From Bacteroidota bacterium (GTDB taxonomy: Bacteria > Bacteroidota > Bacteroidia > NS11-12g > UBA955): 6,477 nucleotides of DNA. Numbering within the stretch: the stretch's first letter is position 1; each line of letters starts with the position of its first letter. Below the pieces are notes generated by a model, which saw only the letters and a program-made list of their open reading frames with translations, did no database searches and was not told the DNA's origin. Below are positions 1 to 6,477 of this stretch, in pieces. The stretch lies in contig VMCP01000195.1 in assembly GCA_008081305.1 (NCBI GenBank), positions 1-6,477 of the forward strand, given 5' to 3'. The translations under genes and the position numbers were made by a program.

Positions 1-1249
1 CCTCGTAGGATGTAATAGAAGACAATTTGAAATATTCGCCTCGACCGAATGTATTTCTATTGTTAAAGGATAAAATACCTGCCAAACCAAAACTCCGTTG
101 CGATGAGGACTGGAAATTCAAACCTGAACTTCCTTGGGGAGAGTACAATAGCTGAGGCTCAACCATGAATACCATTCTTGGGTAGGTTTTAAGATTGATT
201 GTTGGGTAGATGATTCGTTTTTCGTGGTCTACTTTTTCAGAAATATCAACGAAGCTAAAAACTCCCAAATCAATAAGCTTTCGGTAACTGTTGCTCCAAT
301 TTGTTTGGCTGAAAGTAGTACCGGAATCCAAGGTTAATAACTGGTCTAGTTTTGACTCTCGCAGAGGGTAGTGGTTTAGTCGGATTGATTTTCCGGGTAA
401 TCTTAATGAATCTGGATATTTATTCTTTTTATATACTTCGCTGGTGCTTACGTTGACGTTTAGTTGGCCGATGCTATATTTTTGGTGAACGACTCCTTCT
501 TTGTATGGTCTAAGTATCACACTGATTGAGGCGGTCTTTTCCGTTTGGTTTGTATCAATTTCAAACTGAATGAAATCACTGCCAACGGTAAAATAGCCGG
601 AGTCTCTTAAGCTCAGCGCGATGTTTTCTTGTGCAGCAGCAAGTGCATTCAAGTTACATGGCCACCAAAGACGGAAACGTGGATCATTATTCACTACGTC
701 TTTCAAAATCATGCTGGTAAAGCTATCTGAACTATTTACAGTTACCTCCCGTAATACATATGGTTGATTTGTTTTTGCTTTATAGGTAACCCGTGCTTTT
801 CGTTTTGATTTTTTTACGGAGAAATCACATTCGGCATCAAAGTATCCTTGGTTGAATAAATGAAACTTGATGTTGTTGGCTGAAACCTCGGCTAGGGATG
901 GTTTAAATAGAACAGGTGCTTCTCCAAAGTCCTGTCGAAATTTTCTACGCCAAGAGATCGAATCAGATTTTTCAGGGTTGGTATTGTTAGTGCCTAACGC
1001 GTATAACCACAAGAAAATGGGGAGTCGATTAAAAAGTACTCGCTTATTGGTTCGGTGAAGTATCTGTGCAGTTGAGTTCCGTTTTACGGTGTTGCCTCCC
1101 TCAACCACGACTTTATTTTTAACCAGTAGGTGTTGATTTTTTGGGATTACTTTTCTTACACCACAACTGCTTACTGCGAAAAATACGGCGATCAATACCC
1201 CTATGGGTTTGAATAAAAATCGTGCATCTTTGTGGCAGTTGAATGGCAT
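1..1249 (-). CDS. tamL: TamL, BamA/TamA-like outer-membrane lipoprotein, N-terminal part (3' end beyond left edge)
   Basis: An open frame reads leftward from ATG at 1249 for 416 codons and leaves the window without a stop, so only the N-terminal part is present. The start is supported by an in-frame TAG ten codons upstream and by a lipoprotein signal: basic residues, a hydrophobic stretch at about residues 16-26, then AVSSC with the lipidated Cys at 29. After the Cys comes GVRKVIPKNQHLL, like the CxVKKxIPxGxxLL start typical of Bacteroidota TamL. Residues ~70-115 (LPIFLWLYALG, FGEAPV) and POTRA-like segments ending in FNQGYF (~132), RDSGYF (~215) and LIDLGVFSFVDI (~325) follow. NNRNTFGRGEYFKLS at ~396 marks the start of the C-terminal Omp85 beta-barrel. 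By family knowledge TamL is the lipidated TamA counterpart in Bacteroidota, thought to act with TamB in outer-membrane assembly. Its start overlaps the divergent methyltransferase gene by 7 bp. No Shine-Dalgarno is visible, as is usual in this phylum. Family call is firm; the symbol is a little less so because the barrel is missing. Confidence 0.88.
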   Translation of the reverse strand, partial: MPFNCHKDARFLFKPIGVLIAVFFAVSSCGVRKVIPKNQHLLVKNKVVVEGGNTVKRNSTAQILHRTNKRVLFNRLPIFLWLYALGTNNTNPEKSDSISWRRKFRQDFGEAPVLFKPSLAEVSANNIKFHLFNQGYFDAECDFSVKKSKRKARVTYKAKTNQPYVLREVTVNSSDSFTSMILKDVVNNDPRFRLWWPCNLNALAAAQENIALSLRDSGYFTVGSDFIQFEIDTNQTEKTASISVILRPYKEGVVHQKYSIGQLNVNVSTSEVYKKNKYPDSLRLPGKSIRLNHYPLRESKLDQLLTLDSGTTFSQTNWSNSYRKLIDLGVFSFVDISEKVDHEKRIIYPTINLKTYPRMVFMVEPQLLYSPQGSSGLNFQSSSQRSFGLAGILSFNNRNTFGRGEYFKLSSITSYE

Positions 1250-1962
1250 CTCAGTCAGATATAAAACGGATATCCTCGCTTTCTATGGCGAAGTACAGGC
1301 AAAAATATGCTCAATTCGTGGTGGAAGGGGGAAAGGGGGTACAGGAAGGACTCCACAGTGGCCTTGAAATTCAGCACTTTCTGGTTACTGAGGAATACAG
1401 AAATAAAAATGAAACCTTTGGCAAACCGGTAGTGATTAGTGATCGGGACATGAAGAAAATCTCTCATCATTCGACCCCTCCAGGTATTGCAGTGGTTGTT
1501 AAGAGGGAAGAGCCAAAACACCCTGAAAAAATCCAAGGTGCTAACTTGTTCATTGATGGGGTTTCGGACCCTGGAAATCTGGGCGCTTTATTGAGGATTG
1601 CCGATTGGTATGGTTTAACAGAAATTTGGCTATCCGAAGATTCAGTAGATGAAACGAATCCTAAAGTTATTGCTTCGAGCATGGGTTCTTTCCTTAGAGT
1701 TAAATGCATTCGCACACATGACTTTCCTTGGCAGGATAATATACCGGCGGTTGGTGCTGACCTTAAAGGTGATAGTATTTATTCCTTTGAGGCTCCAACA
1801 GTGCCTTATTTCTTAGTGATGGGATCTGAATCTCACGGCTTGCGGGAAGAGACAAGAAAAACACTAACGAACTTTGTTCATATTCCTAAAAAAGGAGGGG
1901 CAGAATCCCTGAACTTATCGGTTTCTACCGGAATTATATTAGATCGATTGATGATTCCATAA
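1243..1962 (+). CDS. TrmH/SpoU-family RNA 2'-O-ribose methyltransferase
   Basis: A complete 239-residue protein of the SPOUT superfamily. It is predicted to use S-adenosylmethionine to methylate a ribose 2'-OH in tRNA or rRNA in the cytoplasm; the target nucleotide cannot be read from sequence. Residues 1-95 form the N-terminal substrate-binding part, with the family's opening pattern (SQSDIKRI, KYRQKYAQFVVEG). The catalytic domain covers ~100-237 with the three SpoU motifs: motif 1 at 104-122 (DGVSDPGNLGALLRIADW, Asn112 and likely catalytic Arg118), motif 2 at 191-200 (LVMGSESHGL, Glu196) and motif 3 at 214-235 (IPKK, then AESLNLSVSTGI with Asn224), which form the trefoil-knot cofactor site. 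Motif 2 has GSES where GNEG or GSEG is common. The start at 1243 keeps the conserved N-terminus, while ATG at 1285 would cut into it. No Shine-Dalgarno is seen. The gene is divergent from tamL, a common neighbour in Bacteroidota, and 58 bp upstream of the DUF4175-like gene on the same strand. Confidence 0.92.
   Translation: MASQSDIKRISSLSMAKYRQKYAQFVVEGGKGVQEGLHSGLEIQHFLVTEEYRNKNETFGKPVVISDRDMKKISHHSTPPGIAVVVKREEPKHPEKIQGANLFIDGVSDPGNLGALLRIADWYGLTEIWLSEDSVDETNPKVIASSMGSFLRVKCIRTHDFPWQDNIPAVGADLKGDSIYSFEAPTVPYFLVMGSESHGLREETRKTLTNFVHIPKKGGAESLNLSVSTGIILDRLMIP
1300..1307 (-). promoter_or_regulatory. Candidate -7 promoter element for tamL, inside the methyltransferase gene
   Basis: On the minus strand these bases read TATTTTTG, a full match to the Bacteroidota sigma-ABfr -7 consensus TAnnTTTG. 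Transcription would begin near 1295 and give a leader of about 45 bases before the tamL ATG at 1249. No clear TTTG -33 element lies at the expected distance (the best is a TTTC around 1331-1334), so the assignment rests on one short motif plus its position. The site lies in the coding sequence of the divergent methyltransferase, as it must, because the two genes overlap at their starts. Confidence 0.35.
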
Positions 1963-2003
1963 TTGCCGTCGATAAAATGAGTACACCGACTTTTTTACTT
2001 CAC

Positions 2004-2011
2004 TATATTTG
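2004..2011 (+). promoter_or_regulatory. Candidate -7 promoter element (TATATTTG) for the DUF4175-like gene
   Basis: TATATTTG matches the Bacteroidota -7 consensus TAnnTTTG exactly and lies in the only real intergenic gap of the window, ending 9 bases before the ATG at 2021. If used, transcription would start only about 3-6 bases before the start codon, giving a nearly leaderless mRNA. No TTTG -33 element stands at the usual spacing. The alternative is that the gene is read through from the methyltransferase 58 bp upstream and the motif is a chance match in T-rich sequence. Confidence 0.42.
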
Positions 2012-2020
2012 TTTTGACCG

Positions 2021-5000
2021 ATGTCAGCTGTTAGGGAGAAATTAAGTCAGTTTATTAGGCGTTACCACAAGATACAAGCCTATCAAGGACTGGTATTAAC
2101 CTTGCTCGAAACAACCATCCTATTTTACATCATCAATTACACGGAGTATTTTCTTTGGTTAGATACCAGTATGCGTGGATTAATGTTCTACGGATGGGTT
2201 GTGGTAGTTTTAGCCTTGTTCATTTATCAGGTTGGATTACCCTTGGTGCGCATGTACGGATTCGCTTCAAGTCAGTTATCCGAAGAAGAAGCTGCTAAAA
2301 TCATTGGTTCCCACTTCAATGAAGTAGAAGACAAACTTTTGAATTACCTGCAACTAGAGGGAGTAGCAAAAGAAGGGAGTGAAGCAAATCCTTTATTGAT
2401 TAAAAGTATAGAGCAAAAAACAGTAATGCTCAAACCATTTACCTTTTTTGATGCGCTAGACCTCCAGAAATTCAGGAAGCAAATGTTACGATTCACGAGC
2501 TTAATTCTGTTACTTGGATTATGGGGAGCGTATGACTCTGAAAATATTAACGCATCCACGCGGCGAATTTTAGATTATAAAAATCAATTTATTAAACCCG
2601 CACCGTTTGATTTTGTGTTTGAGCAGAGCGAGGATTGGTTTGAATTGAACCAACCTGTAAACCTGAATGTTGTGTTGGTCGGTGATGAGATACCTGAACA
2701 GGTTTTTGTAAATATAAATGGAAGTAATCGGTTAATGAACTCGAATACGAGTGGTTCATTTCGTTATACTTTCAATCCGACTTCAGATAAAACAAAGTTG
2801 CAATTTGAAGCAGCGGGTTATCTAAGTTCTGAGTATCAGCTGAATATGAGAAGGTCCATCTCTGTGGAAGGAATAACCATAAAAGCCCAGTATCCAAAAT
2901 ACCTCAATCAAAAATCAAGGACCGTACCTTACAGTAAGAACATTACCATTCCTTTTGGTACGAAGCTTTCTTGGGAACTAAAAATCAAGCATGCCGATAA
3001 GGTTGATTTTAATGGAAATCAATCCAAGCTTCAAAACGCCACGTTAAATACATTTTCTTGGGATCAACAGTTTTTAGAATCGGAATTCGTGCATTGCCAC
3101 ATATACGGCAAGCAACAAAATCATGATTCGTTTAATCAACACATCAATATAGTACCTGACTTAGAACCAAGAATTAAAGCAGAAGCCATAAGGGATAGTA
3201 GTCAGGAGAATATTTATTACATCGCAGGGGAAGCAAGTGATGACCACTCTGTGAACCGTGTGTTTCTAGAATGGAGAAAAACTGAACAGGGAGCAATTAA
3301 GTATCTAAAGCTCGATGAAAAACCGGGGGAGATAGTGACTTTTTTACAGGCCATTAATTTAAAAGATTGGGATCTTGCAGCAGGTGAAAAAGTTCAGTTC
3401 CGAATAGGAGCGGTGGACAATAATGGTATAACCGGAGGAGCAGTTGCCTACACAGACTGGAAGGAGTTAAGTCGCTGGACAAAAGAGGAATACGCAGACA
3501 ATTTGGAAAATTCCAAAGAAGCGTTATCCAGATCTATTAACGAAAGTCGTAAGCGTGCAGTGGAGTTAAAGCGGCAATCTGAAAAAATAAAGAATCAATT
3601 TCTACAACAACGCGGCATGGACTTTGATCTCCAGCAAAAGGTTCAAAATTGGCTGGAGCAACAAAATAAGCAGCTCGATAAATTTGAAAAAGCCATTGAA
3701 AAGCAAAAGGCAATAGAAAAGCAAAACAAAGAAATAGAAAGCAACAATCAAGAGCTCAAAGAGAGAAGAGAAGAATTACAGGAGCGCATGGAGCGAGCCA
3801 AAGATCCCAAGTTAGAAGCTTTGATGAAAGAATTGCAAGAGCTATTAGAAAAGCAATCTTCCAAACAAGAGATTCAGCAAAAAATGGATCAAATAGATCG
3901 CAGAATGCAAAATCAGCAGGATGATCTTTCCTCTATTGAAGAGCAATTGAAAGAGCTCAGAATGGAGGAGAATATCGATCGGCAGTTACAAGAAATGTCA
4001 GATTGGATTGAAAAGCAAAAACAGCTTCAAGAAGATTCCAAAACGGCAAATAGCGAAAGTCAAAAGAAAAAGTTAGAAAATGAGCTTCAGGAACAAATAG
4101 ACAAGGCTTTAGATTTAAAGCAACGCTCGGAAACGATTAAAAAGCAAAATGAAGAGTTAAAGAACCCAATGTCTCTAAAAACAGGAGAGCAGAAAGCTTC
4201 AAAAGCCGCATCTAAAACTACTGAAGCAAAAGAATCGATGCAGCAGGGAGAAACCTCGGAATCGGTTGATAATCAAAAAAGTGCTGAGCAGCAAATGCAA
4301 GAAGCAATGGAAGGTCTGCAAGAAAGTTTAGAGAAATCCAAGAGTGAAAGAAATGCGGAAGATTTACAAGCGCTTCGAGCCTTACTTGAGAATTTAATCG
4401 AGGTTTCTCATACCCAAGAAAATACTTTTACGGAACTCAGTTCGTTGGACCCTGAAAATCCTCGTGTCAAGGATTTGAACAAGAGACAAGTTAATATCAA
4501 GAATATGTCGGCTGCCATAGAAGATAGCCTTCGCGCGTTGGCCACACGACAACCCATGGTTTCTGATATGGTGAACCGGGAGATTAGTGATGTCAACGAA
4601 AACATGAATAACGCTTTTAATGAGTTAAAAGTTAGAAATGTCCGGAAGGCATCCATGTATGAGCAATATGTCATGACTGGTTACAATAACCTGGCTGTGA
4701 TGCTCATGGAGAGCCTTAAAAATGTTCAGCAAAAGATGCAACAGAGTTCGCAATCTAAAGGTGGTAAGCAATGCAATACTCCAAAACAACAAGGTAACTC
4801 TGGCAAGTCGAGTAAAGGGAAGGGGAGTAAGTTGTCTGAACAGCAGAAAAAGCTTGGTGAGAAGTTACAGCAAATGCAAATGAATCAGGGCAAGCAAGCA
4901 GGAAAAGAAAAAGGAGGGAAGAGTAATCAACAGCAAGGGGAAGGGAAAAATTCGAAAGGGAACCAAGGAAAGAACAAAGGCAAGAAAGGAGAGAGTCAGC

Positions 5001-5428
5001 GTCTATCCGATAAAGAGTTGGTGGAAATGATTCTTTCGCAAGAAGAATTGAGAAGGAAGATTTCAGAGCTGAGAAAAGAGGTCTTGAAAGATGGAGAAAC
5101 AGGTATGGCTGCCAATTTGTTTGAGGCGGAAAAGTTGATGGATGAACAAGAAAAAGAATGGGCTCAAAAAGTGCTAACAAATAAATCTTTGTGGAGACAA
5201 AAGGAAATTCTTACTCGATTGCTACAACATGAAAAAGCGGAGCGCAAGCAGGAACAGGACAATCAGCGCGAGTGCGGCAAAACAGATGGATTCCCAATCG
5301 ATTTTCCTCCTGAATTGTTAAAATGGAAACAAGAACAAAAACAAGAGAAGGAGCGATTGCGCCGGGTACCGCCGAATTTTGATCCTTACTATCAGCAGAA
5401 ATCTAAAGAATATTTGAATCGAGGCTAG
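2021..5428 (+). CDS. DUF4175-like membrane-anchored coiled-coil protein
   Basis: A complete 1135-residue protein resembling the long DUF4175 proteins of Bacteroidota, which have no established function. Visible parts in order: amphipathic N-terminus; membrane segments at ~22-41, ~53-75 and ~157-170; a soluble loop between the second and third (80-155) with the family-like stretch IIGSHFNEVEDKLLNYLQLE; a beta-rich region at ~190-380; an Ig-like unit at ~395-480 (GEASDDHSVNRVFLEWR); a long Lys/Glu/Gln coiled coil at ~485-715; a Ser/Lys/Glu-rich break at ~716-755; a second helical region at ~756-905; a K/Q/G/S/N-rich low-complexity stretch at ~906-995; and a charged C-terminal module (LWRQKEILTRLLQHEKAER at ~1057). 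With three membrane segments and the N-terminus inside, residues after 170 would lie in the periplasm; this is inferred. Cysteines at 359, 918 and 1085 fall in that part. The start is supported by the family-like N-terminus. The TAG stop overlaps the convergent metG stop. It may be transcribed with the methyltransferase or from its own promoter. Confidence 0.85.
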   Translation: MSAVREKLSQFIRRYHKIQAYQGLVLTLLETTILFYIINYTEYFLWLDTSMRGLMFYGWVVVVLALFIYQVGLPLVRMYGFASSQLSEEEAAKIIGSHFNEVEDKLLNYLQLEGVAKEGSEANPLLIKSIEQKTVMLKPFTFFDALDLQKFRKQMLRFTSLILLLGLWGAYDSENINASTRRILDYKNQFIKPAPFDFVFEQSEDWFELNQPVNLNVVLVGDEIPEQVFVNINGSNRLMNSNTSGSFRYTFNPTSDKTKLQFEAAGYLSSEYQLNMRRSISVEGITIKAQYPKYLNQKSRTVPYSKNITIPFGTKLSWELKIKHADKVDFNGNQSKLQNATLNTFSWDQQFLESEFVHCHIYGKQQNHDSFNQHINIVPDLEPRIKAEAIRDSSQENIYYIAGEASDDHSVNRVFLEWRKTEQGAIKYLKLDEKPGEIVTFLQAINLKDWDLAAGEKVQFRIGAVDNNGITGGAVAYTDWKELSRWTKEEYADNLENSKEALSRSINESRKRAVELKRQSEKIKNQFLQQRGMDFDLQQKVQNWLEQQNKQLDKFEKAIEKQKAIEKQNKEIESNNQELKERREELQERMERAKDPKLEALMKELQELLEKQSSKQEIQQKMDQIDRRMQNQQDDLSSIEEQLKELRMEENIDRQLQEMSDWIEKQKQLQEDSKTANSESQKKKLENELQEQIDKALDLKQRSETIKKQNEELKNPMSLKTGEQKASKAASKTTEAKESMQQGETSESVDNQKSAEQQMQEAMEGLQESLEKSKSERNAEDLQALRALLENLIEVSHTQENTFTELSSLDPENPRVKDLNKRQVNIKNMSAAIEDSLRALATRQPMVSDMVNREISDVNENMNNAFNELKVRNVRKASMYEQYVMTGYNNLAVMLMESLKNVQQKMQQSSQSKGGKQCNTPKQQGNSGKSSKGKGSKLSEQQKKLGEKLQQMQMNQGKQAGKEKGGKSNQQQGEGKNSKGNQGKNKGKKGESQRLSDKELVEMILSQEELRRKISELRKEVLKDGETGMAANLFEAEKLMDEQEKEWAQKVLTNKSLWRQKEILTRLLQHEKAERKQEQDNQRECGKTDGFPIDFPPELLKWKQEQKQEKERLRRVPPNFDPYYQQKSKEYLNRG

Positions 5429-6477
5429 GCTACGGTTGAACCAGGCTCAATGGCCCCATCGGGCTTTACAAATTGTAATTTGCCTTCCTCGTTTTCCGCC
5501 AATAGAACCATTCCTTGGCTTTCTATACCTCTAATTTTTCGCGGGGCTAAATTCGCTAGGTAAAGAACGTCTCGACCCTCAACTTCTTCTGGGCTAAAGT
5601 GTTCTGCAATTCCAGATAGAACCGTCCGTGTTTCGCCTCCGATATTAAGCTCAAGTTGCAATAACTTATCTGCTTTTTCTACTTTTTTACAGGATTCAAC
5701 ATGTGCTATGCGAAGGTCAAGTTTTGTGAAATCTTCAAAGTTGATCATGGGTTTGATTGGTTTTACGTTTGGTTGAGTTGGAATTGATTGTTGTAACTTT
5801 TCAACTTGTGCTTCAACGGTTTGGTCTTCGACTTTACTAAAGAGCAATGAGATTTTACCAATATGGTTTTCACCGCTGACTTCAAACCATTGGGCCTTAT
5901 TCCAGAAGTTGTATTTTATGGATTCTTGGGATTCGAAACCTAATTGAAGCATCAGCTTTTGGTGGATCTTAGGCATGAATACTTCGGTCGCCAATCCGAG
6001 GTTTACCAAAATTTCATAAGCAAACCCTAAAATTTCTTTCGCTTTCTCAGGGTCTGTTTTGATTACTTTCCAAGGTTCTTCATCCGCTAAATACTTATTA
6101 CCAAATCTTGCTAAGTCCATGAGTGCATTTTGTGCATCGCGGAATTTGTAATCGGAGATTTTTTGAAGAATGGGAGCAATGTACTGTTTGCTCAAATCAG
6201 TGCTACTGTGTTCAGATCCTTTTAGAGGAACTTTTCCTTCGAAGTATTTTTGGATAAGAACCAAAACACGGTTCGCAAAATTGCCATATATCGCGACCAG
6301 CTCACTATTGATTCTTGTTTGGTAATCCTTCCATGTAAATTCGCTGTCTTTGGTTTCAGGGGCAATGCTCGTTAAGACATAGCGCAATTCATCTTCACGG
6401 TTCGGGATTTCTGCTAAATATTCATGAAGCCAAACGGCCCAATTTCGAGATGTCGATATTTTCTGGCCTTCAAGATT
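5425..6477 (-). CDS. metG: Methionyl-tRNA synthetase, C-terminal part (5' end beyond right edge)
   Basis: The frame enters from the right edge and runs 350 codons to TAG at 5425-5427. An in-frame TTG at 6387 is not the start, because coding continues upstream of it into catalytic-domain sequence. MetRS charges tRNA-Met, including the initiator, in the cytoplasm. Counting visible residues from the edge: KISTS at 6-10 is the KMSKS-loop equivalent, followed by RNWAVW. APETKDSEFTWKDYQ at ~39-53 leads into the helical anticodon-binding domain, where Asn66 and Arg70 (YGNFANR) and Trp136 (EEPW) match the E. coli anticodon-reading positions Asn391, Arg395 and Trp461 by motif alignment. A linker at ~170-240 precedes a C-terminal EMAPII/Trbp111-like OB fold at ~244-350 (FTKLDLRIAHVESC, ADKLLQLEL, GIESQGMVLLA), which in relatives binds tRNA and dimerises the enzyme. 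The fused domain and the loop are typical of Bacteroidota MetG (about 680-690 residues), so roughly the N-terminal half is outside the window. Confidence 0.96.
   Translation of the reverse strand, partial: NLEGQKISTSRNWAVWLHEYLAEIPNREDELRYVLTSIAPETKDSEFTWKDYQTRINSELVAIYGNFANRVLVLIQKYFEGKVPLKGSEHSSTDLSKQYIAPILQKISDYKFRDAQNALMDLARFGNKYLADEEPWKVIKTDPEKAKEILGFAYEILVNLGLATEVFMPKIHQKLMLQLGFESQESIKYNFWNKAQWFEVSGENHIGKISLLFSKVEDQTVEAQVEKLQQSIPTQPNVKPIKPMINFEDFTKLDLRIAHVESCKKVEKADKLLQLELNIGGETRTVLSGIAEHFSPEEVEGRDVLYLANLAPRKIRGIESQGMVLLAENEEGKLQFVKPDGAIEPGSTVA

Noticed and set aside
867..1058. Plus-strand 63-codon open frame.
   Set aside because: It is antisense to well-supported tamL coding sequence and its translation resembles nothing I recognise.
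1225..1232. CATCTTTG as a -7 element for the methyltransferase gene.
   Set aside because: It misses the first consensus T, the nearest upstream TTTG (1208-1211) is too close, and the leader would be almost absent.
1968..1996. Possible intrinsic terminator after the methyltransferase gene: GTCG, then CGAC followed by six T.
   Set aside because: The stem is only 4 bp with a loop of about 15 bases, too weak to call despite the T run.
3690..3735. Short internal repeat in DNA and protein (KAIEKQ twice in a row).
   Set aside because: Heptad-like Lys/Glu/Gln coiled coil generates such similarity; it does not extend into a longer tandem array.
4755..5180. Minus-strand 141-codon open frame opposite the DUF4175-like gene.
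   Set aside because: The Leu/Ser/Phe-rich translation is the expected antisense of a Lys/Gln/Glu/Gly-rich stretch; the sense strand has clear family character.
5425..6387. Reading metG as a complete 320-residue protein starting at the TTG at 6387.
   Set aside because: Coding similarity continues upstream through the KISTS loop to the window edge, so the gene is cut by the window and does not start there.

Overview
The window looks like core chromosome of a member of the Bacteroidota, probably a Flavobacteriales-like lineage. Four observations point there: a lipidated TamA-like protein (TamL) beside a TrmH/SpoU-family RNA methyltransferase; a long membrane-anchored protein of the Bacteroidota DUF4175 type; a methionyl-tRNA synthetase with the KISTS form of the KMSKS loop and a fused C-terminal tRNA-binding domain; and start regions without Shine-Dalgarno sequences but with matches to the Bacteroidota -7 promoter element TAnnTTTG. 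Base composition is moderately AT-rich.

Layout: (1) positions 1-1249, minus strand, the first 416 codons of tamL, whose beta-barrel part runs off the left edge; (2) 1243-1962, plus strand, a complete TrmH/SpoU-family methyltransferase whose start codon lies inside the start region of tamL (7-bp head-to-head overlap); (3) a 58-bp gap, the only real intergenic space, with a TATATTTG promoter candidate; (4) 2021-5428, plus strand, a complete 1135-residue DUF4175-like protein with three N-terminal membrane segments, a beta-rich domain, long coiled coils, a K/Q/G/S/N-rich linker and a charged C-terminal module; (5) 5425-6477, minus strand, the last 350 codons of metG, running off the right edge. 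The DUF4175-like gene and metG share a CTAG at their stop codons (4-bp tail-to-tail overlap). There is no gene-free stretch longer than 300 bases.

Functionally the window pairs two translation-related enzymes (RNA methyltransferase, methionyl-tRNA synthetase) with two envelope proteins (TamL and the DUF4175-like protein). The genes alternate strand and do not form a classic operon. I see no mobile element, CRISPR array, RNA gene or sign of recent transfer. The least understood item is the DUF4175-like protein, which has no established function. The rest is ordinary housekeeping content packed very tightly.
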